64,000 nt of DNA. Source: Nocardiopsis suaedae. GTDB lineage: Bacteria; Actinomycetota; Actinomycetes; Streptosporangiales; Streptosporangiaceae. The notes under the pieces are model-generated. The model was not told the origin of the DNA, did not search any database, and was given only the letters and a program-made list of their open reading frames with translations. Of the stretch, positions 33,037 through 42,160 are shown in pieces (position 1 is the first letter of the stretch; each line of letters begins with the position of its first letter). The DNA is taken from positions 48,280 through 112,279 of the forward strand of contig NZ_JAQFWP010000016.1 of NCBI RefSeq assembly GCF_027706745.1. Direction: 5' to 3'. The position numbers and the translations under genes are program-made.

Positions 33037-34083
33037 ATGGGTGCGCCATTGCGGAGCATGTTCCTGGTCGCCGTGGCGGCCGCGCTTGTGGCCTCCGCGG
33101 CCCCGACGGCCGCCGCGCAGGAGGCGGCCCCTGAGGCCGCAGCGGTGGCCTCCGAGAACGTCGCCGTTCAGGGCGACATCAGTGCTCACTGGACCGAGGA
33201 GCGGATGCGCGCCGCCGAGCCGATGGCGCCTCCCGAGCGGTCCTCTGCCCAGAAGCGGCCGACCCCTCCGCCTGAGGACGTCCTGCCGGCGCTGACCGGT
33301 GAGGGCGCCCCGCCCGCCGACGGCGCCCGGCCGGCCCCGGACGGGATCGCCCCCCTGCAGGGCTCCACCGCCCAGCGGTGGGGCAACCAGGGCAGCATGC
33401 CCGCCCTGACCATGGGCCAGCTCTACTTCGACGACGAGAACGGCGACCCGGCGCGCTGCTCCGGGTCGGTGATCAATACCGACAACCGCAACACGGTCTG
33501 GACCGCCGGCCACTGCCTGCACGCGGGCGGGACCGGCGGCGACGGCTGGCACAGCGCCTTCATGTTCGTGCCCGACGCCGACAACGGCCGGGAGCCGCAC
33601 GGGCGCTGGGAGTGGCGGCGCGCCGTCACGGTCAAGGGCTGGACCGAGGACCGCGACCATGAGTACGACCTGGGAGCCGTGCGCTTCAACCCCCAGCCGC
33701 AGCGCGGGGACATGCAGGACGTGACGGGTGCGCAGGGCTACCGGTTCAACTACGGCCAGGAGTTCGACAACGTGCACCACTTCGGCTTCCCGGCCAACGG
33801 GTACGAGCGCGACGACTTCACCGGCGAGGACCTGTGGTACTGCACCGGGCCGACCGAGGACGCCGGCTGGTTCACTGAGGAACTGGTGCACCAGTGCGAC
33901 ATGGCCCAGGGGGCCAGCGGCGGCCCGTGGCTGGACGACCTGCAGACCGGACGCGGGTGGGGCTACATCGTGGGCCTCAACAGCAACTCCGAGAAGGACG
34001 CCGACGGTGACCCTGTCGACCTGGACGTCTACTCGCCCAACCACGGCGACGCGGCGATCAACGTCTACAACGACATCTCCTGA
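33037..34083 (+). CDS. secreted V8-like (glutamyl endopeptidase-type) serine protease, 348 aa
   Basis: A signal peptide to about residue 28 (Ala-rich, cleavage near AAAQ) is followed by a propeptide with HWTEERMRAAEPM at residues 51-63. The protease domain has His159 (WTAGHCLH), Asp211 (EYDLGAVRF) and Ser294 (GASGGPWLD), in V8/trypsin order. ATG 33037 follows GGAAGGA. The function is extracellular proteolysis. The convergent gene at 34174 encodes a protein with the same HWT(D/E)ERM element at almost the same residue, but no protease domain. Confidence 0.9.
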   Translation: MGAPLRSMFLVAVAAALVASAAPTAAAQEAAPEAAAVASENVAVQGDISAHWTEERMRAAEPMAPPERSSAQKRPTPPPEDVLPALTGEGAPPADGARPAPDGIAPLQGSTAQRWGNQGSMPALTMGQLYFDDENGDPARCSGSVINTDNRNTVWTAGHCLHAGGTGGDGWHSAFMFVPDADNGREPHGRWEWRRAVTVKGWTEDRDHEYDLGAVRFNPQPQRGDMQDVTGAQGYRFNYGQEFDNVHHFGFPANGYERDDFTGEDLWYCTGPTEDAGWFTEELVHQCDMAQGASGGPWLDDLQTGRGWGYIVGLNSNSEKDADGDPVDLDVYSPNHGDAAINVYNDIS

Positions 34084-34125
34084 CCCCTGAGGGCCGGACC
34101 GCGCAGGCCGCGCGCCCGGCCGACC

Positions 34126-34163
34126 GCCTTCCCCGTTCCGGCGACCGCCGGGACGGGGAAGGC
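34126..34163. terminator. bidirectional terminator between the protease and the propeptide-like gene
   Basis: The 11-base arms GCCTTCCCCGT (34126-34136) and ACGGGGAAGGC (34153-34163) enclose a second GC stem, 43 bases after the protease stop and 11 bases before the stop of the convergent gene. Confidence 0.75.
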
Positions 34164-34173
34164 ACGGTGAGGC

Positions 34174-34368
34174 TCATCTCGGTTCGGCCTGTTCCATCCG
34201 CTCGTCGGTCCAGTGCTCGGAGACCTCTCCAGGGGGCCGGGGGTTGGTCACGCTCGTGGTCGTATCGGGTGCCTCCGCCCGGTGGACGGCGACGACGACG
34301 GCCGCCGCGCCCGCCGCGAGCACGCCGACACCGACGACCCCGAAGAGGGCGACACTTCTGCGCTTCAT
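34174..34368 (-). CDS. 64-aa membrane-anchored propeptide-like protein
   Basis: MKRRS followed by a hydrophobic segment (residues 6-28) gives a single N-terminal anchor or signal, then an exposed tail ending EHWTDERMEQAEPR. HWTDERM (52-58) matches HWTEERM (51-57) of the neighbouring V8-like protease at the same distance from the N-terminus. The gene thus encodes the signal and propeptide core without any enzyme. It may be a stand-alone inhibitor or chaperone of that protease family, or a duplicated gene that lost its 3' part. The ribosome site is weak (GGCGGG). Confidence 0.6.
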   Translation of the reverse strand: MKRRSVALFGVVGVGVLAAGAAAVVVAVHRAEAPDTTTSVTNPRPPGEVSEHWTDERMEQAEPR

Positions 34369-34599
34369 CCCGCCATGCTAGTGAGCACGCCCCGTCTCCC
34401 ATGAGCCATGCCGCAAGGGGAGCGAGCAGTCGGCGGCCCGGGTGAGACGGCGCGATCGGCGGGCGTGGGGCCCGTCCCCGAGGAGAGAGGCACAGTGTCC
34501 ACCACCGCCACGGCACGGCTTCGTGGTGGCCGCCGTCCTGGTATCCCGCACCGGCTCCGCCTGCTGGATGCCGGGCCTGGCCGGGAGTGGTCATTCGTG

Positions 34600-35280
34600 T
34601 CGATTTCAGGAGGGCGGTGACCCGTCCGGTCCAAGAAGAGGAGATCGAGGACCTCCTTCGCGGCGCAGAAGAGGGACCTCTCCCGGTACCTCGGCGAAAG
34701 GGCGGGGGAGCGCATCCGGGTCGGTACCGTGCACACCTTCCAGGGCGGAGAACGGGACGTCATGGTGGTGTCCCCGACGGCCGCGGCCGGGGTCGAGCGC
34801 GGGGCGGGCCAGTGGGCCTCCAGGCAGCAGAACCTGTGGAATGTGGCGGTCACCCGAGCGCGCTCGCGCCTCTACGTGGTCGGGGGCCGGGGGTACTGGT
34901 CCGAGCAGGGCGGCCTGCTCGCCGACCTGGCGGCCCACGCGCTGTCGTCTGCGGAGGAGGAGGCCCCCGACGAGGCGCGCAACCGGCTCTTCGGGGCGCT
35001 GACGGCCCGGGGGGCCGCTCCGGAGGCGGGGCCCGTCGTCAACGGGTACGCGTGCGACCTCCTCGTCTCGGGTTCCCAGAGTGGGGTCGCCGTGATCGTG
35101 GACGGTTCAGGGATCGGTGCCCCGGCACAGCCCGGTTCGGAGAGGGCGCTGGAACGCATCCTCGGTCGGGCGGCGCTCTTCGAAGAGGTGTCGGGGATCC
35201 GCACGGTGCGGATCCCCGCGTGGAGGTGCTGGGCCGAGCCGGACACCGCCGCGGCGGAACTCCTCTCGGGAACCGCCTGA
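34600..35280 (+). pseudogene. C-terminal remnant of a superfamily 1 helicase, frameshifted
   Basis: From about 34650 one frame reads TSFAAQKRDLSRYL, then GTVHTFQGGERDVMVV and NVAVTRARSRLYVVGG, which are motifs of the second RecA domain of UvrD/Upf1-like helicases. A distal region (NGYACDLLV ... RIPAWRCW) could be an appended nuclease-like domain. Upstream the frame hits TGA at 34618. The preceding helicase-like text (RRAVTRPVQEEEIEDLL) continues in a different frame, so there is a frameshift near 34640-34660. Walker A and the whole first domain are absent. A short ORF from GTG 34729 could still be translated. Confidence 0.7.
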
Positions 35281-35486
35281 GCGGAGCCGCCGGTCCGCCG
35301 GTCACCCCTGGGCCTGCGGCGCGCCGAGGTGGGGGGGTTGCCGGGGAGGCGGGGGCGGATCGGGGAAGGATGGTGCCCGGATCGGCTCTGTGCGGGTGTC
35401 CTCCGGAACCGGGGAGGGCGCGGGTGCGGGGCCCTCCTTGCGGGGTCCTCCGCAGTCGTCCGGTGTCGGCACCGTGGGCAGGAGAG

Positions 35487-37628
35487 GTGAGAGCGCTGTC
35501 ATCCATCGGAGGAGAGGCGCGACCGGGGGCACCGTCCCCGGCGGATGAGGATGAGGACGGGCACGGTCCGCCCCGCCTGAAGAAGACGGTGTTCGTCGGG
35601 GCGTCGGTGCTGATCCTGGCGATCTCGGTGTGGGCGATCATCGCGCCGAAGAACGCCGAGGCCGTCATCGGCGCGGCCGTCGGCTGGATCTCCGCGGGAT
35701 TCGGCTGGTACTACTTCCTCGTCGCCACCGTCTACCTGCTGTTCGTGGTGTTCGTGGCGGTGTCCCGGTACGGCGGGATCAAGCTCGGCCCGCAGCACTC
35801 CACGCCCGACTACGGGGTGTTCGCCTGGGCCGCCATGCTGTTCGCCGCCGGGATCGGCATCGACCTGCTCTTCTTCTCGGTCTCCGGACCGGTCACCCAC
35901 TACCTCGCGCCGCCCGAGGGCGACCCCGAGACGGTCGAGGCCGCCCGGCAGGCCCTGGTGTGGTCGCTGTTCCACTACGGGGTGACCGGCTGGGCGATGT
36001 ACGCGCTCATGGGCATGGCGCTGGGCTACTTCGCCTTCCGCTACCGCCTCCCGCTGGCCATCCGCTCGGCCCTGTACCCCCTGATCGGCAAGCGCATCCA
36101 CGGCCGCGTGGGCGACGCCGTGGACCTGGCCGCGATCATCGGCACGGTCTTCGGCATCTCGGTGTCGCTGGGGATCGGCGTGGTGCAGCTCAACTACGGC
36201 CTCAGCGCCCTGTTCGGGGTGCCCGAGGGCGTGGCGGCCCAGACCGCGCTGATCGTCGTGGCGGTGCTCGTGGCCACCGTCTCGGCCGTGGCCGGCGTGG
36301 ACAAGGGCATCCGGCGCCTGTCCGAGCTCAACGTCCTGCTCGCCATCGTGCTGATGCTGTACGTGATGTTCGCCGGCAGGCCGGTCTGGCTGCTCAACAC
36401 CCTGATCCTGAACATCGGCGACTACGTCAGCCGACTGCCCGGGATCACGCTCAACACCTTCGCCTACGACCCGCCGGTCGACTGGCTCAATGCCTGGACC
36501 CTGTTCTTCTGGGCCTGGTGGATCGCCTGGGCGCCGTTCGTGGGCATGTTCCTGGCCCGCATCTCGCGCGGGCGCACCATCCGGCAGTTCGTCGCCGCCA
36601 CGCTGGTGATCCCGCTGCTGTACACGCTGACCTTCCTGTCGATCTTCGGCAACAGCGCCCTGAGCATCGTCATGGGCGGCGACACCGGGTTCGGCGAGGT
36701 CGCCATGAACACCCCCGAGAAGGGCTTCTACACCCTGCTGGAGCAGTACCCGGGGTTCACCTTCAGCGCCGGGCTGGCCACCGTCGTCGGGCTGCTGCTG
36801 TACGTGACCTCCGCCGACTCCGGCGCGCTGGTCACCGGCAACCTCAGCTCCCACCTGCCCACGCCGGTCACCGACGCCCCGGCGTGGCTGCGCATCTTCT
36901 GGGCCGCGGTGACGGGCCTGCTCACCCTGGCCATGCTGATCGTCGGCGGCGTGGACGCGCTGACCAGCGCGACCATCATCATGGGCCTGCCGTTCTCGTT
37001 CGTGATGCTGCTGGTCATATGGGGGCTCTACCGGGCGCTGCGGGTCGAGCAGTTCCGGGTGGAGGCCTTCCGCACCACGCTGACCTCCTCGCTGTCCACC
37101 CGCACCGAGATCGACCGCCGGGGCGCCGACCGCAACTGGCGCCAGCGCCTGGCCCGGGTGACGAGCTTCCCCGGCAGGCGGGCGGCGGCCCGCTTCGTCG
37201 AGGAGGTGTGCCGCCCGGCCTTCCAGGACGTCGCCGAGGAGCTGCGCGAGCAGGGGGCGGAGGCCTCGATCACCGAAGGGGTGGACGAGGCGACCGGCAT
37301 CCCGCACCTGGAGCTGCGCGCGCCGATGGGCGCCGAGGAGGAGTTCGGCTACCAGGTGTGGCCGATCGAGATGCCCACCCCGGCCTTCGCCATGCGCTCG
37401 CTGACCAACCAGGACACCTACGTGCGGTTCGAGGTGCGCCTCACCGAGGGCAGCCAGGGATACGACGTGATGGGCTACAGCAAGCAGCAGCTCATCGGCA
37501 ACATCCTCGACGAGTACGAGCGCCACCTGGAGTTCCTCCGCCTGCACCGCGAGGCCGCCGCCGGGTCGGCCCTGCCCGACCACGGGCCGGGCACCGCCGA
37601 GGTGTACGTGGAGGGCGACGACCACTGA
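35487..37628 (+). CDS. betT: BCCT family choline/betaine transporter with C-terminal extension, 713 aa
   Basis: Sodium- or proton-coupled importer of quaternary amines. Twelve hydrophobic segments begin at KKTVFVGASVLILAISVWAI. The diagnostic BCCT block is WAWWIAWAPFVGMFLARISR, with GIGIDLLFFSVSGPV and TSADSGALVTGNLSS. A cytosolic C-terminal extension of about 190 residues (RFVEEVCRPAFQDVAEEL, QLIGNILDEYERHLEF) is typical of BetT and acts in osmoregulation there. GTG 35487 is the best available start although its ribosome site (GGAG) is close. The upstream gap 35281-35486 shows nothing clear. No choline-oxidation genes adjoin. Confidence 0.9.
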   Translation: MRALSSIGGEARPGAPSPADEDEDGHGPPRLKKTVFVGASVLILAISVWAIIAPKNAEAVIGAAVGWISAGFGWYYFLVATVYLLFVVFVAVSRYGGIKLGPQHSTPDYGVFAWAAMLFAAGIGIDLLFFSVSGPVTHYLAPPEGDPETVEAARQALVWSLFHYGVTGWAMYALMGMALGYFAFRYRLPLAIRSALYPLIGKRIHGRVGDAVDLAAIIGTVFGISVSLGIGVVQLNYGLSALFGVPEGVAAQTALIVVAVLVATVSAVAGVDKGIRRLSELNVLLAIVLMLYVMFAGRPVWLLNTLILNIGDYVSRLPGITLNTFAYDPPVDWLNAWTLFFWAWWIAWAPFVGMFLARISRGRTIRQFVAATLVIPLLYTLTFLSIFGNSALSIVMGGDTGFGEVAMNTPEKGFYTLLEQYPGFTFSAGLATVVGLLLYVTSADSGALVTGNLSSHLPTPVTDAPAWLRIFWAAVTGLLTLAMLIVGGVDALTSATIIMGLPFSFVMLLVIWGLYRALRVEQFRVEAFRTTLTSSLSTRTEIDRRGADRNWRQRLARVTSFPGRRAAARFVEEVCRPAFQDVAEELREQGAEASITEGVDEATGIPHLELRAPMGAEEEFGYQVWPIEMPTPAFAMRSLTNQDTYVRFEVRLTEGSQGYDVMGYSKQQLIGNILDEYERHLEFLRLHREAAAGSALPDHGPGTAEVYVEGDDH

Positions 37629-37646
37629 CCCCGCGCCCGCGCGGGG
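37629..37646 (+). terminator. short GC hairpin after betT
   Basis: The perfect 8-base arms CCCCGCGC and GCGCGGGG lie directly after the stop codon, with only two unpaired bases. A terminator is possible, without a U-tract. Confidence 0.4.
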
Positions 37647-37715
37647 CGGGAGGCGTTCGGGGCCGGGCTCGAGCGGTGCGGCGCGCTCCCTCACGGCGCG
37701 CGGAACAATGGGGGC

Positions 37716-38132
37716 ATGCCTGAACTGCGCCACGGTGGCTCCGCCGACCCTGAAACGCCCTGCCCGTGCGGAAAGGGGGCGCCCTATGCCGACTGCTGCG
37801 CCCCGCTGCACCAGGGACGGCGCTCGGCCTCCACCGCCGAGCAGCTGATGCGGTCCCGGTACACCGCGTTCGTCCTGGGGGACTCCGCCTACCTGAAGAA
37901 GAGCTGGCACCCGACGACCCGTCCCCGCAGGCTCGACCTCGATCCCGCCATGGAGTGGGAGGGGCTGGAGATCCTGTCGGCCACCGGTGGAACGGCATTC
38001 CACACCGACGGCACGGTCGAGTTCAGGGCCTCCTATCGGCACGGCGGCTCGACCGGCGCCCTGCACGAGAACAGCCGTTTCACCCGCCATGAGGGGCAGT
38101 GGACCTACGTCGACGGAGATGTCACGGATTGA
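37716..38132 (+). CDS. YchJ-family SEC-C protein, 138 aa
   Basis: Small cytosolic protein with a zinc-binding SEC-C motif at the N-terminus (CPCGKGAPYADCC), then the YchJ core EQLMRSRYTAFVLGDSAYL, which has an NTF2-like fold, and WEGLEIL further on. Length fits the UPF0225/YchJ family, whose role is not established. ATG 37716. Confidence 0.85.
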   Translation: MPELRHGGSADPETPCPCGKGAPYADCCAPLHQGRRSASTAEQLMRSRYTAFVLGDSAYLKKSWHPTTRPRRLDLDPAMEWEGLEILSATGGTAFHTDGTVEFRASYRHGGSTGALHENSRFTRHEGQWTYVDGDVTD

Positions 38133-38186
38133 CGACTCCTCGGGGCACCGGACAACTGGGCCGCCGGTCATGACGTCTTCCCCAGC

Positions 38187-39629
38187 ATGATCGCCCTGCC
38201 CCACCGTCCCCTCACGATGACGGCCCGCTCCCTTATGGTCCTCCCGCTCGTCCTCCTGGCCACCGGCTGTGGCATCGACCGGCCGGACGATCCCGGGGAG
38301 CTGTGCGGCGGATCCGTGTCCGCGTCGGGTGGGCCCGCGGGGGAGGGGGCCCCGGTCCGGACCGTCCAGAACGTCGACGGGGACGCTTTCGAGGACCTGG
38401 TGCTCCCGCACCTCGGCCCCTACGAGTCGGGAGAGGAAGCAGAGCGTGAGGGGAGCCTCCTCGTCGTCCCCGGCGGTGCGGACGGTCCCGACGGCACGCG
38501 CGCACAGGCCGTCGTCCCGGGGGAGGGCGGGGTGCCCGGCTCCCCGGTGGCCGGAGCCGGGTTCGGGGACGGCCTCCGTCTGGGCGACTTCGATGGCGAC
38601 GGCCGCACCGACGTCGTCCTCAACGCCGGGCCCGAGAACGAGGACGCGGATCGGACCCCCAAGACGATCCTGATCCTCTGGGGCGGGACGGACGGCGGCA
38701 CGGTCGCCGATTGGCCGCGCGACGGCCGGCCGTCCCTGGAGGCGGTCGGGGACTTCGACGGCGACGGTACCTCCGACCTGCTCGTCGGCGGGGAAGGCGG
38801 CGCCCCGCACGTCCTCTACGGGCCGTTCGAGCGGGACGGTTCCTACGACCGCTCCGCCGACGCGGGGGAGGGGGAAGACGGGATCGGCCTCGGCGCCAGG
38901 GAGAACGAGTTCTTCACCGGCGATGTGAACGGGGACGGCCGTGACGACGTGTTCGCCATGGGCGCCTTCGAGGAGATGACCTACGCGACCGTCGTACGGG
39001 CATCGACCGGGGACGGCTTCGAGAGCGCCGGCAACGCGGCCGCGGCCGACGCGGGGGTCGTGGCCGACGTGGACGGCGACGGCTACGGCGACCTGGTGGT
39101 CCACGAGACCGGGGGCACGGCCGAGGAGGGGCCCTGGACACCGGGCAGGATCAGCGTGTTCCCCGGCGGCCCCGACTCCTTGGGAGCGGAAGCGGCCGGA
39201 TTCACCCTGGACTCGGCGGGCCTGCCCCGCGAGGCCGAAGACGGTGACTACTTCGGCCGCGTCCTGGCCGCCGGGGACGTCAACGGCGACGGGTACGCCG
39301 ACGTGGCCGCCGGTGTGTACCGCTCCGTCACGGCCGGAACCCCCGTCGACAAGGGGGACGTCGTCCTCCTGCCGGGAGGCCCCGACGGGCTGAGCGGTGA
39401 GGGAGCGTGCTTGCTGCGCCCCGAGGACGCCGACCAGTACCCCACCGCGTCGCCGCCTCCTGAGGACGAGTACTGGGACGAGTACGCCGACACGCCGCGC
39501 GCCCTGCTGCGCCTGCTCGACACCGACGGGGACGGCGCCGACGACGTGGTCGTGGGGGCGCCGCGGGTGGAGGACACCGACGACCTCCCGGCGAGTCCGG
39601 TCCGGGTGTACAGGGGCCTCGGCGATTAG
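38187..39629 (+). CDS. FG-GAP repeat (beta-propeller) lipoprotein, 480 aa
   Basis: Signal peptide ending in the lipobox LLATGC predicts a surface lipoprotein. The mature part is very acidic and has at least six FG-GAP/integrin-like repeats with calcium-binding loops such as DFDGDGRTDVVLNAG, DVNGDGRDDVFAMG, DVDGDGYGDLVVHE and DVNGDGYADVAAG. These normally form a seven-bladed propeller used for binding or adhesion. ATG 38217 is an equally possible start. A paralogue starts 41 bases after the stop, so the two are probably co-transcribed. Confidence 0.88.
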   Translation: MIALPHRPLTMTARSLMVLPLVLLATGCGIDRPDDPGELCGGSVSASGGPAGEGAPVRTVQNVDGDAFEDLVLPHLGPYESGEEAEREGSLLVVPGGADGPDGTRAQAVVPGEGGVPGSPVAGAGFGDGLRLGDFDGDGRTDVVLNAGPENEDADRTPKTILILWGGTDGGTVADWPRDGRPSLEAVGDFDGDGTSDLLVGGEGGAPHVLYGPFERDGSYDRSADAGEGEDGIGLGARENEFFTGDVNGDGRDDVFAMGAFEEMTYATVVRASTGDGFESAGNAAAADAGVVADVDGDGYGDLVVHETGGTAEEGPWTPGRISVFPGGPDSLGAEAAGFTLDSAGLPREAEDGDYFGRVLAAGDVNGDGYADVAAGVYRSVTAGTPVDKGDVVLLPGGPDGLSGEGACLLRPEDADQYPTASPPPEDEYWDEYADTPRALLRLLDTDGDGADDVVVGAPRVEDTDDLPASPVRVYRGLGD

Positions 39630-39669
39630 AACGGCGCCCCGGGTACAACAGCGGAAAGCAGAGAGATAC

Positions 39670-41202
39670 ATGGCCTTCACCCACGTTCGAGCGGCGGCGA
39701 TCCCCCTCACCGTCCTCGCCCTCCTTGCCGCAGGGTGCGGAACGGCCGCGCCGGAGCGTCCTCAGGACGTCTGCGGAGTCGCGGCCCCCACCCCGACCCC
39801 CGCCGCCGACGGTGCTCACACCCCGCGCGCTGGAGGCGGAGGCGGGAGCGTCGACGGGGACGGGTTCGACGACCTCGTGGTGACCCGCCCCGGGCACTAC
39901 GACGGGGAGGGGGACCCGGAGAACCCCGTGGCGCATGACGGGAGCCTCCTGGTCGTCCCCGGGAGCGAGGACGGCCCGGACGGCGGGGCCGCTCAGAGCG
40001 TCGTGCCCGGGGAGGACGGCGTCCCTGCGTCGCTGCAGGACGACGTGCGATTCGGTGAGACCGCCCTGACCGGCGACTTCGACGCGGACGGCGTGACCGA
40101 CGTCGCCGTGTCCGCGGGCCCACAGACCGAAAAGGACGAGGACCAGGGGGCCATCGCCCTGGTCTGGGGCGGGGAAGGCGGCGTCGACGGAGGAGCGGTG
40201 GTCCAGAAGGGCGGTGAAGTGCAGCCGTGGTTGACCGCGGTCGGGGACTTCGACGGCGACGGTGCTTCCGACATGTTCGTGGGCGTCGAGTGGTTCGGTG
40301 ACGAGAGCGAGGTCCTGTACGGCCCGTTCGACCGCGACGGCGCACCCGCCCGGACGGCCTCCTCCGGGGTCGACCTGGAGGGGTTGGAGAACTCGTTCGT
40401 CGCCGGGGACATGGACGGCGACGGATGCGACGACCTCGTCGCCTTCCGGGCCTTCGAGGAGATGGCCTATGAGACCGCCCTGTGGACCGGGAGCGAGGAC
40501 GGGTTCGAGCCGGCCGGGACCCGTGCCAACGCGGACGAGGGCGTTGTGGCCGATGTGGACGGGGACGGCTTCGGCGACCTCATCGTCCGCGAGGTCGGCA
40601 CGACGGTGGAGGACGGGGCGTCGGGCCCGGGGGAGGTGACCGTCTACCCCGGCGGACCGGACGGTCCGGCCGAGGAACCGGCCGCCCGGGTGGGCATGGA
40701 CCAAGCCGGCCTGTCCCAGAAGGGGGTGGACGGCGACGAGCTCGGCACCGTGCTGGAGGCCGGGGACGTCAACGGCGACGGGTACGCCGACGTCGCCGCG
40801 GCCGTGAACCGCCCGGCGGGCGGGGAGAGGCCGCCCGTGGACGAGGGGGACGTCGTCGTCCTGCCGGGAGGTCCCGACGGGCTGACCGGTGAGGGGGCGT
40901 GCCTGCTGCGTCCGGAGGAGGCCGACCAGTACCCGCAGGCGTCCCCGCCTCCCGAGGACGAGTCCTGGGACCCCTATGAGGAGTTTCCGCGTACGCTGCT
41001 GCGCTTGGTGGACACCGACGGCGACGGCACGGACGACGTGGTCGCCGGGCGGCCGTCGTCGGTCAAGGGGACGGTCGACGCCCCTGCGGGGCCGGTCCGC
41101 GTCTACAGGGGACTGCGGATGCAGGACGGCTCTCTCGCCCCTGGCGCCGTGCGGGGGATCGACCTCCCCGACGGCGACGGGCGGCAGGGACTCGCAGGCT
41201 GA
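39670..41202 (+). CDS. FG-GAP repeat lipoprotein, paralogue of the preceding gene, 510 aa
   Basis: Lipobox LALLAAGC after a short signal peptide, then the same acidic FG-GAP repeat layout, with loops such as DFDGDGASDMFVGV, DMDGDGCDDLVAFR and DVDGDGFGDLIVRE. Long stretches match the upstream paralogue, e.g. VVLPGGPDGLTGEGACLLRP near the end, so this is a tandem duplication. ATG 39670 is chosen because the lipobox fits; the frame upstream overlaps the first gene. The role is presumably cell-surface binding. Confidence 0.88.
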   Translation: MAFTHVRAAAIPLTVLALLAAGCGTAAPERPQDVCGVAAPTPTPAADGAHTPRAGGGGGSVDGDGFDDLVVTRPGHYDGEGDPENPVAHDGSLLVVPGSEDGPDGGAAQSVVPGEDGVPASLQDDVRFGETALTGDFDADGVTDVAVSAGPQTEKDEDQGAIALVWGGEGGVDGGAVVQKGGEVQPWLTAVGDFDGDGASDMFVGVEWFGDESEVLYGPFDRDGAPARTASSGVDLEGLENSFVAGDMDGDGCDDLVAFRAFEEMAYETALWTGSEDGFEPAGTRANADEGVVADVDGDGFGDLIVREVGTTVEDGASGPGEVTVYPGGPDGPAEEPAARVGMDQAGLSQKGVDGDELGTVLEAGDVNGDGYADVAAAVNRPAGGERPPVDEGDVVVLPGGPDGLTGEGACLLRPEEADQYPQASPPPEDESWDPYEEFPRTLLRLVDTDGDGTDDVVAGRPSSVKGTVDAPAGPVRVYRGLRMQDGSLAPGAVRGIDLPDGDGRQGLAG

Positions 41203-41263
41203 GGGGCCGGGCGCCCGGGGCGGGCCGGTCGGCGGATTGCCCCGGGCGCATAGGCTCGACTGC

Positions 41264-42109
41264 GTGGTTCAGACGACGGAGGCCCAGAGCCCGATCGCGG
41301 CGGCGGAGCGTTTGCGCGAGACCCTCGGAGACGGGCCGGTGGCCGTGGTCACCGGGGCGGGAATCTCCACCGACTCCGGAATCCCGGACTACCGCGGGCC
41401 CGACTCGCCGCCCCGGACGCCGATGACTTACCAGCAGTTCGTCGGGGATCCGGCGTTCCGCAGGCACTACTGGGCCCGCAACCACGTGGGGTGGCACTAC
41501 ATGCGGGAGACCCACCCGAACGGCGGGCACCGCGCTCTCGCGCGCTTGGAGGCGGCGGGGCTGGTGTCGGGGGTCGTGACGCAGAACGTCGACACCCTGC
41601 ACGAGGCGGCGGGCAGCCACCGGGTGATCGACCTGCACGGGCGGTTCGACCGCGTGGTGTGCCTGTCGTGCGGGCGGACGATCAGCCGGGCCCGCCTGGC
41701 CGAGCGCTTGGCCGCCCTGAACCCGCGCTTCGCGGAGAGCGTGGCCGACGTGGAGGTCGCCCCGGACGCCGACGCGGTGCTGGCCTCCACGGAAGGGTTC
41801 CGCGTCGCGGACTGCGAGTTCTGCGGGGGCATGCTCAAGCCGGACATCGTCTACTTCGGAGAGAACGTGCCGAAGGAGCGCGTGCTCGACGCCTACGCCC
41901 TGGTGGACGGGGCGGAGTCGGTCCTGGTCGCCGGTTCGTCGCTGACGGTGCTGTCGGGGCGGAGGTTCGTCAAGCACGCGGCCAAGCAGGACAAGCCGGT
42001 GGCCATCGTGAACCGCGGCCCCACCCGCGCGGACGACCTGGCGGCGCTGAAGCTGGACACCGGCTGCACGGAGGTCCTGGAGGCCCTCACGGAGGCGTAC
42101 GGGGCCTGA
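41264..42109 (+). CDS. sirtuin-type NAD-dependent protein deacylase, 281 aa
   Basis: Sir2 fold. NAD-binding GAGISTDSGIPDYRG is at residues 31-45, TQNVDTLHEAAG at 106-117, and the catalytic His125 is in DLHGRFD. The zinc site is C133-x2-C136 (CLSC) with a later CEFC pair, then KPDIVYFGENVP. The enzyme removes acyl groups from Lys with NAD consumption. GTG 41264 precedes the conserved region by about 25 residues, as usual. No acetyltransferase or substrate gene adjoins. Confidence 0.92.
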   Translation: MVQTTEAQSPIAAAERLRETLGDGPVAVVTGAGISTDSGIPDYRGPDSPPRTPMTYQQFVGDPAFRRHYWARNHVGWHYMRETHPNGGHRALARLEAAGLVSGVVTQNVDTLHEAAGSHRVIDLHGRFDRVVCLSCGRTISRARLAERLAALNPRFAESVADVEVAPDADAVLASTEGFRVADCEFCGGMLKPDIVYFGENVPKERVLDAYALVDGAESVLVAGSSLTVLSGRRFVKHAAKQDKPVAIVNRGPTRADDLAALKLDTGCTEVLEALTEAYGA

Positions 42110-42160
42110 CGGCGTGGGCGTGGCGGTGTGGCGGCGCCCGCCCGCACGTCCCGGCACTGC

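Noticed and set aside
34587..37628. 1013-aa open frame that would fuse upstream text to the BCCT transporter
   Set aside because: The first 300 residues are Arg/Gly-rich shadow text over the helicase remnant, which reads sensibly in another frame; BCCT homology begins only after 35487.
35499..39710. 1403-aa open frame on the minus strand
   Set aside because: It overlaps four well-supported plus-strand genes, has shadow composition (Gly/Arg/Val/His-rich) and no recognisable domain; a result of third-position GC bias.
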